From: GCA-2746795 sp963747345
Lineage (GTDB): Bacteria; Chloroflexota; Anaerolineae; Promineifilales; Promineifilaceae
DNA length: 64,000 nt
Direction of reading: 5' to 3'
Assembly: GCA_963747345.1 (NCBI GenBank)
Contig: CAVVFA010000009.1
Location: 124,001-188,000 of the forward strand
In this document: positions 44,257 to 52,114 of the stretch, in pieces
Numbering within the stretch: the first letter of the stretch is position 1
How the letters are laid out: the number at the start of each line of letters is the position of its first letter
Program-made: the position numbers and the translations under genes
The notes under the pieces: generated by a model
Told to the model about the DNA's origin: nothing
The model's input: the letters and a program-made list of their open reading frames with translations, nothing else
The model's database searches: none

Positions 44257-44736
44257 ATGACAACAAAATCTGATTACACAGAACAAGAATGGGAAGGGCT
44301 TTTGCAAGCTCCCGTCATGGCAGGTATGTATGTTATGGTCGCGGATGTGAGCGTGACGGCAATGGGCAAAGAGATGGCCGGGATGCTCAAAGCGATTCAG
44401 GCGCAAGAAGCACCGGATGCCGCCAAAGAGTTGGTTACTTCTGTGGTAGCCGATATTGTGGCAAAATCTAGCAACAAGGAAAAGCTGGCACAGCCAGAAC
44501 TCGACAAGCACCAAGACCCCAAAATGCAAGTCATGAAAATCTTGAAGGAAACGCTGGCAGTTTTAGATGAAAAATCAACGCCAGATGAGAAGTCGGGATT
44601 CGGTTCTTGGCTGATGACGGTAGCGCAGGCAACGGCCGAAGCAGGTCGTGAAGGCGGCTTTTTGAGTATCGGTGCTGTACGGGTGAGTGATAAGGAAAAA
44701 GAAGCGTTAGCGGAATTGAAAGCTGAGTTGATGTAA
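44257..44736 (+). CDS. Hypothetical protein, helical
   Basis: 159 residues from MTTKSDYTEQEWEGLLQAPVMAGMYV. Helix-rich, charged in the middle (SSNKEKLAQPELDKHQDPKM), ending IGAVRVSDKEKEALAELKAELM. No family recognised with certainty; the size and pattern recall TerB-like helical proteins but no metal-binding residues are clear. AAGGTACTTTTAAG is a weak start context. A terminator palindrome follows. Confidence 0.7.
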   Translation: MTTKSDYTEQEWEGLLQAPVMAGMYVMVADVSVTAMGKEMAGMLKAIQAQEAPDAAKELVTSVVADIVAKSSNKEKLAQPELDKHQDPKMQVMKILKETLAVLDEKSTPDEKSGFGSWLMTVAQATAEAGREGGFLSIGAVRVSDKEKEALAELKAELM

Positions 44737-44761
44737 AATAATAGATTGAACACGTCGTATA

Positions 44762-44793
44762 AAAGCGTGGGAAACGGCCGTTTCCCACGCTTT
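44762..44793 (+). terminator. 32-bp perfect palindrome with AACGGCCGTT at centre
   Basis: The arm AAAGCGTGGGAAACGG is followed without a loop by its inverse. It follows the hypothetical gene stop and precedes the lipoprotein gene. The iterated palindrome AACGGCCGTT is its core. Confidence 0.65.
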
Positions 44794-44839
44794 ATCTTTT
44801 ACTTTTCTCAACCAGTTTCCTAGTCCTAGAGAGTGTTTT

Positions 44840-47272
44840 ATGGATCGTGCAAAAATCTTCTTGCTACTATCGGGAATTTTAATCCTAATTCTACTGAGTG
44901 CCTGTCGATCGGAACCAGAAATCAAAGTCACTGGTGTGGCACCAACCTCTGCTCCCATTATGGGTGGTCGTCCAGAATTGCCAGCGATCGACGACACCAG
45001 AACACCACGACCAACAGTCACTGAAGCGACTGAGGCCACATCTGAATCAAACAGCGAAACGGATAACACAGGCAACGCAGAAACGAGTGGTTCGTCTACA
45101 CAAGATTCTGTTTCGTTAGATGGTTCCTGGCTATGGGGCAGCATTACGGATCCAGTTTCAGGGCGAAAAGATATTAGAAACCCCAACAATTACCAACTTT
45201 TTATCAACGAAGACAAGCTTTCGCTCATTACAAGCTGCAACTTCACTTTTGGCACAATCACTCACGATGACAGCGCTATTTCAATCAAAATCGACAAGTC
45301 CCCCTTAAACGAATGTCCTCTGGAAGAACAACAATTCATAGATAGCCTTAATTCAGTCGAAACATTTAGTGTGGAAAACGGCCGTTTACTCCTCAACCTC
45401 GCCAACAACAATACCACCTTGGAATTTGGAGGCATAGACACATCCATACCACAAACCTGGGACGATCTACTATTCAACCTGCAAAACCCCTTCCACAAAA
45501 ACTACTGTGATGCCCCGGCCGCCATCCTCCTCGTCAATGGTCTCGAAGAACCCTATCTCAAAGCATATGGCTTTTCTAGCGTCGAAGACAACCAATCTAT
45601 CGGCGTCAACACACCAATGCAAATTGGCAGTAACACCCAGTCATTCACAAATGTCGTGCTTTTGCAATTACAAGAAGAAGGACGCCTCTCCTTGGATGAC
45701 CCCTTAAGCGCCTGGCTGCCCGATATCGCCGCCCAGATACCAAATGGCAACCAAATCACATTACGCCATCTCGCGCAAAACACATCAGGCATCCCAGATT
45801 ATGCAGATTCACTCATCCAACCTGCCATAAACACCATCGATAGAGAAGCACTTCAACAAAGTTTTTCCCCACAAGACCTAGTAGACATCGCCCTGCAAAA
45901 CATCAATGAAGAAACATCCTTTACCCCAGGGGAAACGTGGCAGGACAGCAGCACAAACGCCATCTTACTCGGCATCATCGCCGAACAAATCACAGAGCAG
46001 CCATTAGCCTCGCTATACGAACAGCGCATCTTCAGACCGCTGGGCATGACAAACAGCATTCTTGTACAAGGTATTCCAGAAGAAGACACCATTTCCGAAG
46101 GCTACCACACCGTCAACAACAATCCGACAAATTTCACCGATTGGAACACCTCCCAGGGATGGGCTGACAGCGGCATCATTAGCACCGCCGAAGACATGGA
46201 TAAATACGTTCGCGGCCTCTTCACTGGCAAACTATTTCAAAGTGTTTTCACGTTGAGCGAAATGGTTAACTTCGCTGACACAGGTGGCGACAGTCAATAC
46301 CAGAAATATGGACTAGGTATAGGCCAATTTGCCAATACGCCTTATCGAGCCTGGGGTCACGAAGGTCAAACGCCAGGTTTCACAAGCACATGGGTCTATC
46401 TCCCCGACAACGAAGTGACGGTTGTCCTGCTAACCAACTCTGGAAGCTGCACTTCCATCATGAATTTACCCGCATCATTACCGCCAGAACTATTTGGCCT
46501 TTCCAATATCACGGATGAAAATCCAACGACAGATACATCAGTCAATAACGTCAATTCCTGTGCTCTCGTTGACTTACCATTCCCCCATCCAGAGCCAGAC
46601 TATGACACAAAACGCATCCGAGATTTATCACCATTTGCCGAATCACTCGCAGGGTATGATCCGCTTGTGGCCGGAGCTTTGGACGAGGAACTTCTTGGCA
46701 AAAATATCCTCGACTTACAATTACTGCTCGATCAAGGTAATTTAACCAGCGAAGACTTGGTAACGTACTATCTATATCGCATACAAACTTATGATATTGA
46801 CAGACTCAACAGTGTCATGGAGCTTAATCCTGAAGCCATCACCCAAGCGCAGGCACTGGATGCAGAACGGGCGGCAAGTGGCCCACGTAGTCGCATGCAC
46901 GGCATTCCTGTTTTACTCAAGGACAACATCGCCACGGGTGACGGGATGCATACCACAGCCGGCGCTTATGCCTTCAAAGATTGGCAAGCCAGCCAAGACG
47001 CCTTCCTGGTACAACAGCTCCGCGACGCGGGTGCGATTATTCTGGGCAAAACCAATCTCTCTGAATGGGCAAACTGGATGGATGAATGTATGCCCAATGG
47101 CTTTAGCACGTTGGGCGGACAAACACGCAATCCGTATGGCGCATTTGAGGTCAGTGGCTCGAGTAGTGGTTCTGCCGTCGCCGTGGCCGCCAACCTCTCG
47201 ACGGTTAGTGTGGGCACGGAAACGCAGGGTTCCATCATTTCTCCAGCCAGCGCAATTCTGTGGTTGGCCTAA
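44840..47272 (+). CDS. Lipoprotein fusing a beta-lactamase-like domain to an amidase domain (5' part)
   Basis: 810 residues. Lipoprotein signal peptide with lipobox LLSAC (C22) and a T/S-rich spacer. Residues about 90-200 form a META-like domain (SLDGSWLWGSI). A beta-lactamase/serine hydrolase domain follows (about 210-510): TPMQIGSNTQSFTNVVLLQLQEEG shows the SxxK site as S264-N-T-Q267, so the general base lysine is lost, while TSGIPDY and HEGQTPGF are kept. From residue 610 an amidase signature domain: LLKDNIATGDG (K), VSGSSSGSAVAVAANLS and TETQGSIISPAS (serines). The frame breaks near 47250. Confidence 0.85.
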   Translation: MDRAKIFLLLSGILILILLSACRSEPEIKVTGVAPTSAPIMGGRPELPAIDDTRTPRPTVTEATEATSESNSETDNTGNAETSGSSTQDSVSLDGSWLWGSITDPVSGRKDIRNPNNYQLFINEDKLSLITSCNFTFGTITHDDSAISIKIDKSPLNECPLEEQQFIDSLNSVETFSVENGRLLLNLANNNTTLEFGGIDTSIPQTWDDLLFNLQNPFHKNYCDAPAAILLVNGLEEPYLKAYGFSSVEDNQSIGVNTPMQIGSNTQSFTNVVLLQLQEEGRLSLDDPLSAWLPDIAAQIPNGNQITLRHLAQNTSGIPDYADSLIQPAINTIDREALQQSFSPQDLVDIALQNINEETSFTPGETWQDSSTNAILLGIIAEQITEQPLASLYEQRIFRPLGMTNSILVQGIPEEDTISEGYHTVNNNPTNFTDWNTSQGWADSGIISTAEDMDKYVRGLFTGKLFQSVFTLSEMVNFADTGGDSQYQKYGLGIGQFANTPYRAWGHEGQTPGFTSTWVYLPDNEVTVVLLTNSGSCTSIMNLPASLPPELFGLSNITDENPTTDTSVNNVNSCALVDLPFPHPEPDYDTKRIRDLSPFAESLAGYDPLVAGALDEELLGKNILDLQLLLDQGNLTSEDLVTYYLYRIQTYDIDRLNSVMELNPEAITQAQALDAERAASGPRSRMHGIPVLLKDNIATGDGMHTTAGAYAFKDWQASQDAFLVQQLRDAGAIILGKTNLSEWANWMDECMPNGFSTLGGQTRNPYGAFEVSGSSSGSAVAVAANLSTVSVGTETQGSIISPASAILWLA

Positions 47273-48222
47273 AACCAAGCATGGGATTAGTCAGTCGTGG
47301 GCAAGTGATTCCGCTCTTACCGGCACAGGATGTGCCAGGGCCAATCGGACGCACAGTCACGGATGTGGCGGTTCTCCTTTCAGCCATGAGTGGCGTTGAT
47401 GATAACGATCCGATCACGCAAGATGCCGCCGATTTAGCTGGCATCGATTTCACGCAGTTTCTTACCACTACGGCCGCCTCTGGTTTGCGTGTGGGCATTG
47501 TTATTATTGACGAGGAATCGATTCAGGAAACGGCCGTTGCGCTTAACTTCAATGAGGAACAAACACAATCTTACCGAAAGGCGGTGGCTCCGCTTAATGA
47601 AGCGGCACGGCAAACAGGGCAGTTGCTCGTGCCCTATGGCATTGAAATCGTGGAAATCAGTTCGACAATTATTCCAGGCACTGTTTCGCCTAATGATGCC
47701 ATTGAATATGGTTACAAGGAATCGCTCAATCAGTTTCTATCCGATTTAGGCGGCGAAGCGCCGATTGGCTCGTTGGCAGAAATCATTGCCCTCAACGAGG
47801 AAGATTTAGCCAATTATGCACCCTACGGTCAAAGCCATCTCTTGCAATCGCAAAACACGGCCATGACGGCAGATGAGTTTGCGGCTATGGTGACTGATAA
47901 TCGGGAAACGGCCGTTTCCGCCCTCAATGCCATCTTCGCAGACCAAGATATCGACGTAATCATCTCCAGCGTCGGTCAAGCCTATGCTCCGGCTGGGTAT
48001 CCGGCCATTACCGTGCCCAACGGGTACAGCAGCAGTGGCGAACCACAAGGCATCGTTTTTGTCGGGGATTATCTCTCTGAGCCACAACTGCTGACAGTGG
48101 CCTATGTTTTTGAACAAGCCACCCAGGCTCGCCTCGAACCCAATTTAACAGCAACTATACGACAAATCGAGCAGGTTTTAGGTCTGCAAATTGAGGCGGC
48201 TCCAGCGGAAGTTACGGAATAG
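47260..48222 (+). CDS. Amidase domain, C-terminal part (continuation)
   Basis: VVGLKPSMGLVSRGQVIPLL then PIGRTVTDVAVLLSAMSG is the region that follows the nucleophilic serine in amidase signature enzymes; the true join is a one-base change near 47250 (SPASRNSVVGLKPS expected). The ATG at 47260 is a re-start of convenience. The C-terminus has ISSVGQAYAPAGYPAITVPNGYS and EPQGIVFVGDYLSEPQLL. The whole would be a secreted, lipid-anchored amidase of unknown substrate. Confidence 0.82.
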   Translation: MVGLKPSMGLVSRGQVIPLLPAQDVPGPIGRTVTDVAVLLSAMSGVDDNDPITQDAADLAGIDFTQFLTTTAASGLRVGIVIIDEESIQETAVALNFNEEQTQSYRKAVAPLNEAARQTGQLLVPYGIEIVEISSTIIPGTVSPNDAIEYGYKESLNQFLSDLGGEAPIGSLAEIIALNEEDLANYAPYGQSHLLQSQNTAMTADEFAAMVTDNRETAVSALNAIFADQDIDVIISSVGQAYAPAGYPAITVPNGYSSSGEPQGIVFVGDYLSEPQLLTVAYVFEQATQARLEPNLTATIRQIEQVLGLQIEAAPAEVTE

Positions 48223-48277
48223 CGTAAAACCTTGAGCCAGACGACTAAAGCCGTTACTACGAACCTGTTATGGAATT

Positions 48278-48808
48278 ATGAATTATATTCTTGAAACCAA
48301 ACGACTTGTTTTACGGGAGCTAACTGTAGAAGACGCCGATTTCATCCTGCAACTCCTGAATGAACCTGCCTACATCCTTTTTATTGGCGACCGAGGTGTG
48401 AGAACACCGGCTGAGGCGCGTGCCTACATCGAGAAAAATATTCGCCTCAGCTATAAAAAAAATGGATTCGGCCTCTATCTTGTCGAGATGAAAGATGATG
48501 CCACGCCACTTGGCGCCACGCCACTTGGCATTTGTGGTCTTATCAACCGAGACAGCTTGCCCGATATTGATATCGGTTACGCATTTTTAGAGGCGTATCG
48601 AGGAAATGGCTATGCGACAGAATCGGCCCAAGCAGTGATGGCCTTCGGAAAAACGGTTGTGGGGCTTAACCGGATTGTGGGGATAACGGCCGTTACTAAC
48701 CAACCCTCCATCAACGTGCTAGAAAAAGTGGGGCTGCATTTTGAAAAGCTCATCACCCTGCCAGGGAGTGATGAGGAAATTATGTTGTTTGCCTGGGATA
48801 GTGCATGA
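48278..48808 (+). CDS. GNAT acetyltransferase (RimJ/RimL-like)
   Basis: 176 residues beginning MNYILETKRLVLRELTVEDADFILQLLN. The pattern of RimJ/L-like proteins is present, with acetyl-CoA site IDIGYAFLEAYRGNGYATESAQAVMAF (RGNGYA) and LNRIVGITAVTNQPSINVLEKVGL. It acetylates N-termini or small molecules. The 15-base tandem repeat GCCACGCCACTTGGC gives TPLGATPLG near residue 75. Its stop overlaps the start of the FAD gene (ATGA at 48805). Confidence 0.88.
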   Translation: MNYILETKRLVLRELTVEDADFILQLLNEPAYILFIGDRGVRTPAEARAYIEKNIRLSYKKNGFGLYLVEMKDDATPLGATPLGICGLINRDSLPDIDIGYAFLEAYRGNGYATESAQAVMAFGKTVVGLNRIVGITAVTNQPSINVLEKVGLHFEKLITLPGSDEEIMLFAWDSA

Positions 48809-49209
48809 AAAAAGAAGTAAACATCACTGTCGCCCCCGAAGTCGGGGCAGACATGAACGCCCTACGAGCGCTAGTCGCTCGCAAACTAGGCATCGCCGAA
48901 AAAAAGCTGACGCATATTGAAATCTTGCGGCAGTCGATTGATGCCCGCCGCCAGCCAATCCGGTTGCAGTTGCAAATCATGGCCTACGTGGGTACGCCTT
49001 ATGAAGAAACCCCCATCACCCTGCCCGACTACCAGGAGGTGGGTAGATGCCGAGCCAATCATCATTGTCGGCGCTGGCCCGGCTGGACTGTTTGCCGCCC
49101 TGCGCTGTTTAGAACGCGGCTACATGCCCATCGTCTTGGAACGGGGCAAAGATGTGCGCGAACGAATCCAGGATTTGAAGGCCATCAATACAAAGCACAT
49201 CGTCAATGA
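48805..49209 (+). pseudogene. FAD-dependent oxidoreductase, N-terminal part (first frame)
   Basis: Residues to about 80 (MKKEVNITVAPEVGADMNALRALVARKLGIAEKK) match the N-terminal region of COG2509-type FAD-dependent dehydrogenases; the residues after VGRCRANHHC are out of frame. The protein continues at DAEPIIIVGAGPAGLFAALR in the next frame (shift near 49045). ATGA overlap with the GNAT gene. Confidence 0.72.
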
Positions 49210-50233
49210 AGACTCCAACTACTGTTTTGGCGAAGGGGGGGCAGGCACCTACTCAGACGGCAAACTGTATACCCGTTCCAAAAAACGGGGCGATGTCTCG
49301 GCGGTGCTGCAAACCCTGGTTGGCTTCGGGGCTACGCGGCAAATCCTGGTCGATGCCCATCCCCATATCGGCACAAATAAACTGCCGCCCATCATCAAAG
49401 CCATGCGGGAGCGCATCATCGCCCAGGGTGGACAGATTCTTTTCAATACCCGCGTAACCGACTTGCTCATCACCGATGGCGCGATTCGCGGCGTCAAAAC
49501 GGTGCATGGCGACCGGCTGAATGCCAGTAAAGTCATCCTCGCCACCGGCCATTCTGCCCGTGATATTTTCGAAATGCTGCACAGACAAGGCATTCCTATC
49601 GAACTCAAGCCGATGGCCGTGGGGGTGCGGGTGGAACATCCGCAGGGGTTGATTGATCACATCCAGTACAAACTGCCGGAGCGCGGCCCCTATCTGCCGC
49701 CATCGTCCTACAACATTGTGAAACAGGTTCAGGGGCGAGGGGTATATTCGTTCTGCATGTGTCCGGGCGGCGTTATCGCCCCCTGCGCCACAGCCCCAGG
49801 CGAAGTGGTTACCAATGGCTGGTCGTCGTCTGAACGATCCCGATCCACGGCCAACTCAGGCATCGTCGTCGAACTGCGTCCCGAGGATTTTGCCCCCTTT
49901 GCCGACCGTGGCCCGTTGGCGGCGATGGCCTTTCAACAAGCCATCGAACAAACCGCGTGGAAACTGGGTGGGGAAACCCAGGCTGTACCCGCCCAAAGGC
50001 TGGGCGACTTCGTGCAGGGCATTCTCTCCACCGACTTGCCCAAAACCTCTTATGCGCCGGGCATAACGGCCGTTGAAATGGGGCAGGTCTTGCCAGATTT
50101 TATCTACCAGTGTCCTTCAGGAAGGGTTTGTGGAATTCGGGAAAACGATGCGCGGTTACCTGACCAACGAGGCAGTGGTTCACGCTCCGGAAACGCGCAC
50201 CTCATCGCCGGTGCGCATTCCGCGCGATCCTGA
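48917..50233 (+). CDS. FAD-dependent oxidoreductase (COG2509-like), main part
   Basis: The real coding part of this frame starts near 49042: IIIVGAGPAGLFAALRCLERG is the FAD-binding GxGxxG; FGEGGAGTYSDGKLYTR and VILATGHSARDIFEMLHRQGI and YSFCMCPGGVIAP follow, typical of this uncharacterised dehydrogenase family. The upstream codons to 48917 are another frame. The end YQCPSGRVCGIRENDARLPDQ is out of frame; TMRGYLTNEAVVHAPETRTSSPVRI in the next frame continues to a stop at 50359-50361 (two shifts near 50112 and 50282). The reaction is not known. Confidence 0.85.
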   Translation: MKSCGSRLMPAASQSGCSCKSWPTWVRLMKKPPSPCPTTRRWVDAEPIIIVGAGPAGLFAALRCLERGYMPIVLERGKDVRERIQDLKAINTKHIVNEDSNYCFGEGGAGTYSDGKLYTRSKKRGDVSAVLQTLVGFGATRQILVDAHPHIGTNKLPPIIKAMRERIIAQGGQILFNTRVTDLLITDGAIRGVKTVHGDRLNASKVILATGHSARDIFEMLHRQGIPIELKPMAVGVRVEHPQGLIDHIQYKLPERGPYLPPSSYNIVKQVQGRGVYSFCMCPGGVIAPCATAPGEVVTNGWSSSERSRSTANSGIVVELRPEDFAPFADRGPLAAMAFQQAIEQTAWKLGGETQAVPAQRLGDFVQGILSTDLPKTSYAPGITAVEMGQVLPDFIYQCPSGRVCGIRENDARLPDQRGSGSRSGNAHLIAGAHSARS

Positions 50234-50361
50234 AACCCTGGAGCATATCGCGGTCAAAGGTCTCTATCCCTGCGGTGAAGGGCGCAGGCTATGCGGGGGG
50301 CATTGTGTCAGCCGCCATAGACGGCTCCCGGTGTGCAGACAAGGCAACGGGAGCAGCATAA
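50112..50361 (+). pseudogene. FAD-dependent oxidoreductase, C-terminal tail (frame-shifted)
   Basis: TMRGYLTNEAVVHAPETRTSSPVRI, GLYPCGEG and AGYAGGIVSAAIDG are the family C-terminus with the second FAD contact; a further one-base change near 50282 is needed to read it through to the TAA at 50359-50361. Confidence 0.75.
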
Positions 50362-50395
50362 AATCACCCTGATGAAACTCCTCTAATATTTCCAT

Positions 50396-50458
50396 CGTTC
50401 CACCCCACCACACAATAACACGAGAAATGGAAGGGAAACGGCCGTTTTCTGCTATACT
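50396..50458. repeat. Interspersed repeat CCACCACACAATAA, copy A
   Basis: CACCCCACCACACAATAA, then GGAAACGGCCGTTTTCT. It resembles copies at 52022, 53844 and 54624. Confidence 0.65.
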
Positions 50459-50517
50459 ATTCTCATGAAAAACTTGGGGATACGGGTCGGTTTTTCACCT
50501 ACAAAAGAAGTATTCCC

Positions 50518-50566
50518 TCCCGATATCTATTTTTTCACCCATGAAGAGGGTAAATAGATATCGGGA
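50518..50566. repeat. Inverted repeat with flanking 8-bp direct repeats
   Basis: TCCCGATATCTATTT and AAATAGATATCGGGA, 19 bases apart, lie between direct copies of TATTCCCT (50511-50518 and about 50578-50585). This looks like a tiny MITE; a regulatory hairpin for the next gene is the alternative. Confidence 0.5.
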
Positions 50567-50612
50567 CAGCATAGTGGTATTCCCTGTTGAGCCAATCGGT
50601 TTGGAGGATATC

Positions 50613-51197
50613 ATGATGAAAAGCAAAACAATTCTGTTCGGCATCTTGCTTGTTACCTCTCTGGCTTGCCGCTTTTTAACCTCTGCACAGAAAGCCACTG
50701 AAACCCCTATTGTTCCCATAGAAGCACGCCCCTACGAAAACGAGGTCTTCAGTTTTACCATCCCGACTGGTTGGCGAACGAGCGAGGAAGTCTGGAATCG
50801 CCCGATACCGCCAGAGAAAGATTACTATGGCCTTGGTGTGCAAGAAATCATAACGATACAAAATCCCCCCGAGCCTGGGCAGGGCAACGCCTTTTTTGCG
50901 GTGGCATCCTCCCCGCTGGCAAGTGGGGAAGATTTAGAGTCACGCTTCACACGAGCTTATCAAACGGCAATCCCTGAAATCGAGGATGCGTCAAAACAAC
51001 CTTTTGAACAAGGCACGTTGTCGGGTTATGAAATCACTTACAAACGTCCATGGGGTGAGCCCTGGTGGCAGTTTTACGATATATGGCTGGAAAAAGATGC
51101 AGTGATTTATGTGCTTTCTTTCCACACTGCACCTAATACGTTTGCAGATCACACTGACACCTTTGATCAAATTTTAGAGAGTTTTCGATTTAGGTAA
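50613..51197 (+). CDS. Lipoprotein with PsbP-like domain
   Basis: Start at 50613 or 50616 after GGAGG. Lipoprotein signal peptide ends with SLAC. The mature part has the pattern PYENEVFSFTIPTGWRTSEE, YGLGVQEIITIQNPPEPGQGNAFFAV, and TDTFDQILESFRFR at the end; this fits the small PsbP/DUF1795-like fold found in secreted bacterial proteins. Function unknown. Followed by another small lipoprotein gene in the same direction. Confidence 0.8.
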   Translation: MMKSKTILFGILLVTSLACRFLTSAQKATETPIVPIEARPYENEVFSFTIPTGWRTSEEVWNRPIPPEKDYYGLGVQEIITIQNPPEPGQGNAFFAVASSPLASGEDLESRFTRAYQTAIPEIEDASKQPFEQGTLSGYEITYKRPWGEPWWQFYDIWLEKDAVIYVLSFHTAPNTFADHTDTFDQILESFRFR

Positions 51198-51243
51198 TTC
51201 ACAAAAAATTCTCTGATTAAAAACAGCGCTATTTTGTGAATTC
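51197..51243. terminator. Inverted repeat after lipoprotein gene
   Basis: AATTCACAAAA and TTTTGTGAATT form an 11-bp stem directly at the stop codon of the PsbP-like lipoprotein. Confidence 0.5.
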
Positions 51244-51332
51244 CTTGAAGGAAACCGCGATTCCCAACCTGGTTATTTAAAACATTTTTCGCGGTACACC
51301 TAAGAATTGAAAATCCCAGAAAGGAGAGAGAC

Positions 51333-51983
51333 ATGTCCCCAACGTTACGAAAATTCATACTGATTTTGAGTATCTGGATCATATCGTCCCTGGCATGTAA
51401 GGGTTTGACGCCTGAATATGAAATTGAAGAAGCCACGCAAACGGCTGAGGCACAGAAGGCTCTTCAAGAAACGGTGGAAGCTCAGAAATCAACTCCAGCT
51501 TCATTGCAAACCGCACCAGAAAAGAGTTCTCCCGAAAACTCGGATGAGAAAATCGTCTTCAGCTACGCCGGCGAGAACCAATCATACCATACAGGTTTGC
51601 GTAACAAGACGGTCTTTTATATCGACTACGAAACGGGCACTGTGGTGGCAGACGGAGAAGCCAGTTTCGAGGAACCTGCGGGAAATCAAACCCGGCAAGG
51701 AACAGATTCGGTGAAATTTGATGGCACATACGATGCCAATACGAAATCGCTTTCAGGTAATCTCAGTATTTTTACCCAGGGCATGACTACAGGCGACGAT
51801 TACGCCAATACGGTCACATATACCATGAACGGGAAGCTGTCTGCCCAACTTGTTGACGACCAGTGGCTTGGGACAGTGACGGGCACGTCTACTCTTACGC
51901 AGGTATGGCCGAGCGGTGAGCAATCTGACGAAGAGACCACCCACAACATTGAATGGACCATTATTGGCGTTCCTGTTGAGTAG
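51333..51983 (+). CDS. Lipoprotein, unknown function
   Basis: 216 residues, start after AAAGGAGA. Signal peptide with lipobox SSLAC, then a helical spacer (YEIEEATQTAEAQKALQETVEAQK) and a beta-rich domain with FDGTYDANTKSLSGNLSIF and a repeated pattern. No catalytic residues are recognised. One of a set of secreted proteins at 50.6-53.8 kb. Confidence 0.78.
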   Translation: MSPTLRKFILILSIWIISSLACKGLTPEYEIEEATQTAEAQKALQETVEAQKSTPASLQTAPEKSSPENSDEKIVFSYAGENQSYHTGLRNKTVFYIDYETGTVVADGEASFEEPAGNQTRQGTDSVKFDGTYDANTKSLSGNLSIFTQGMTTGDDYANTVTYTMNGKLSAQLVDDQWLGTVTGTSTLTQVWPSGEQSDEETTHNIEWTIIGVPVE

Positions 51984-52021
51984 TTCCCCTCGGGGTGCTT
52001 TCCCGGACATGCCTGCTTGTC

Positions 52022-52060
52022 GGAACGGCCGTTTCGCCCACCACATAATAAAGGAGAAGT
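52022..52060. repeat. Interspersed repeat CCACCACACAATAA, copy D (short)
   Basis: GGAACGGCCGTTTCGCCC then ACCACATAATAAAGGAG. It lacks the second palindrome and lies 55 bases before the next start. Confidence 0.5.
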
Positions 52061-52114
52061 AAGGAAAATATATACATCCAAATAAACTGAAGTGAATTGT
52101 TAAAGGAGATAAAC

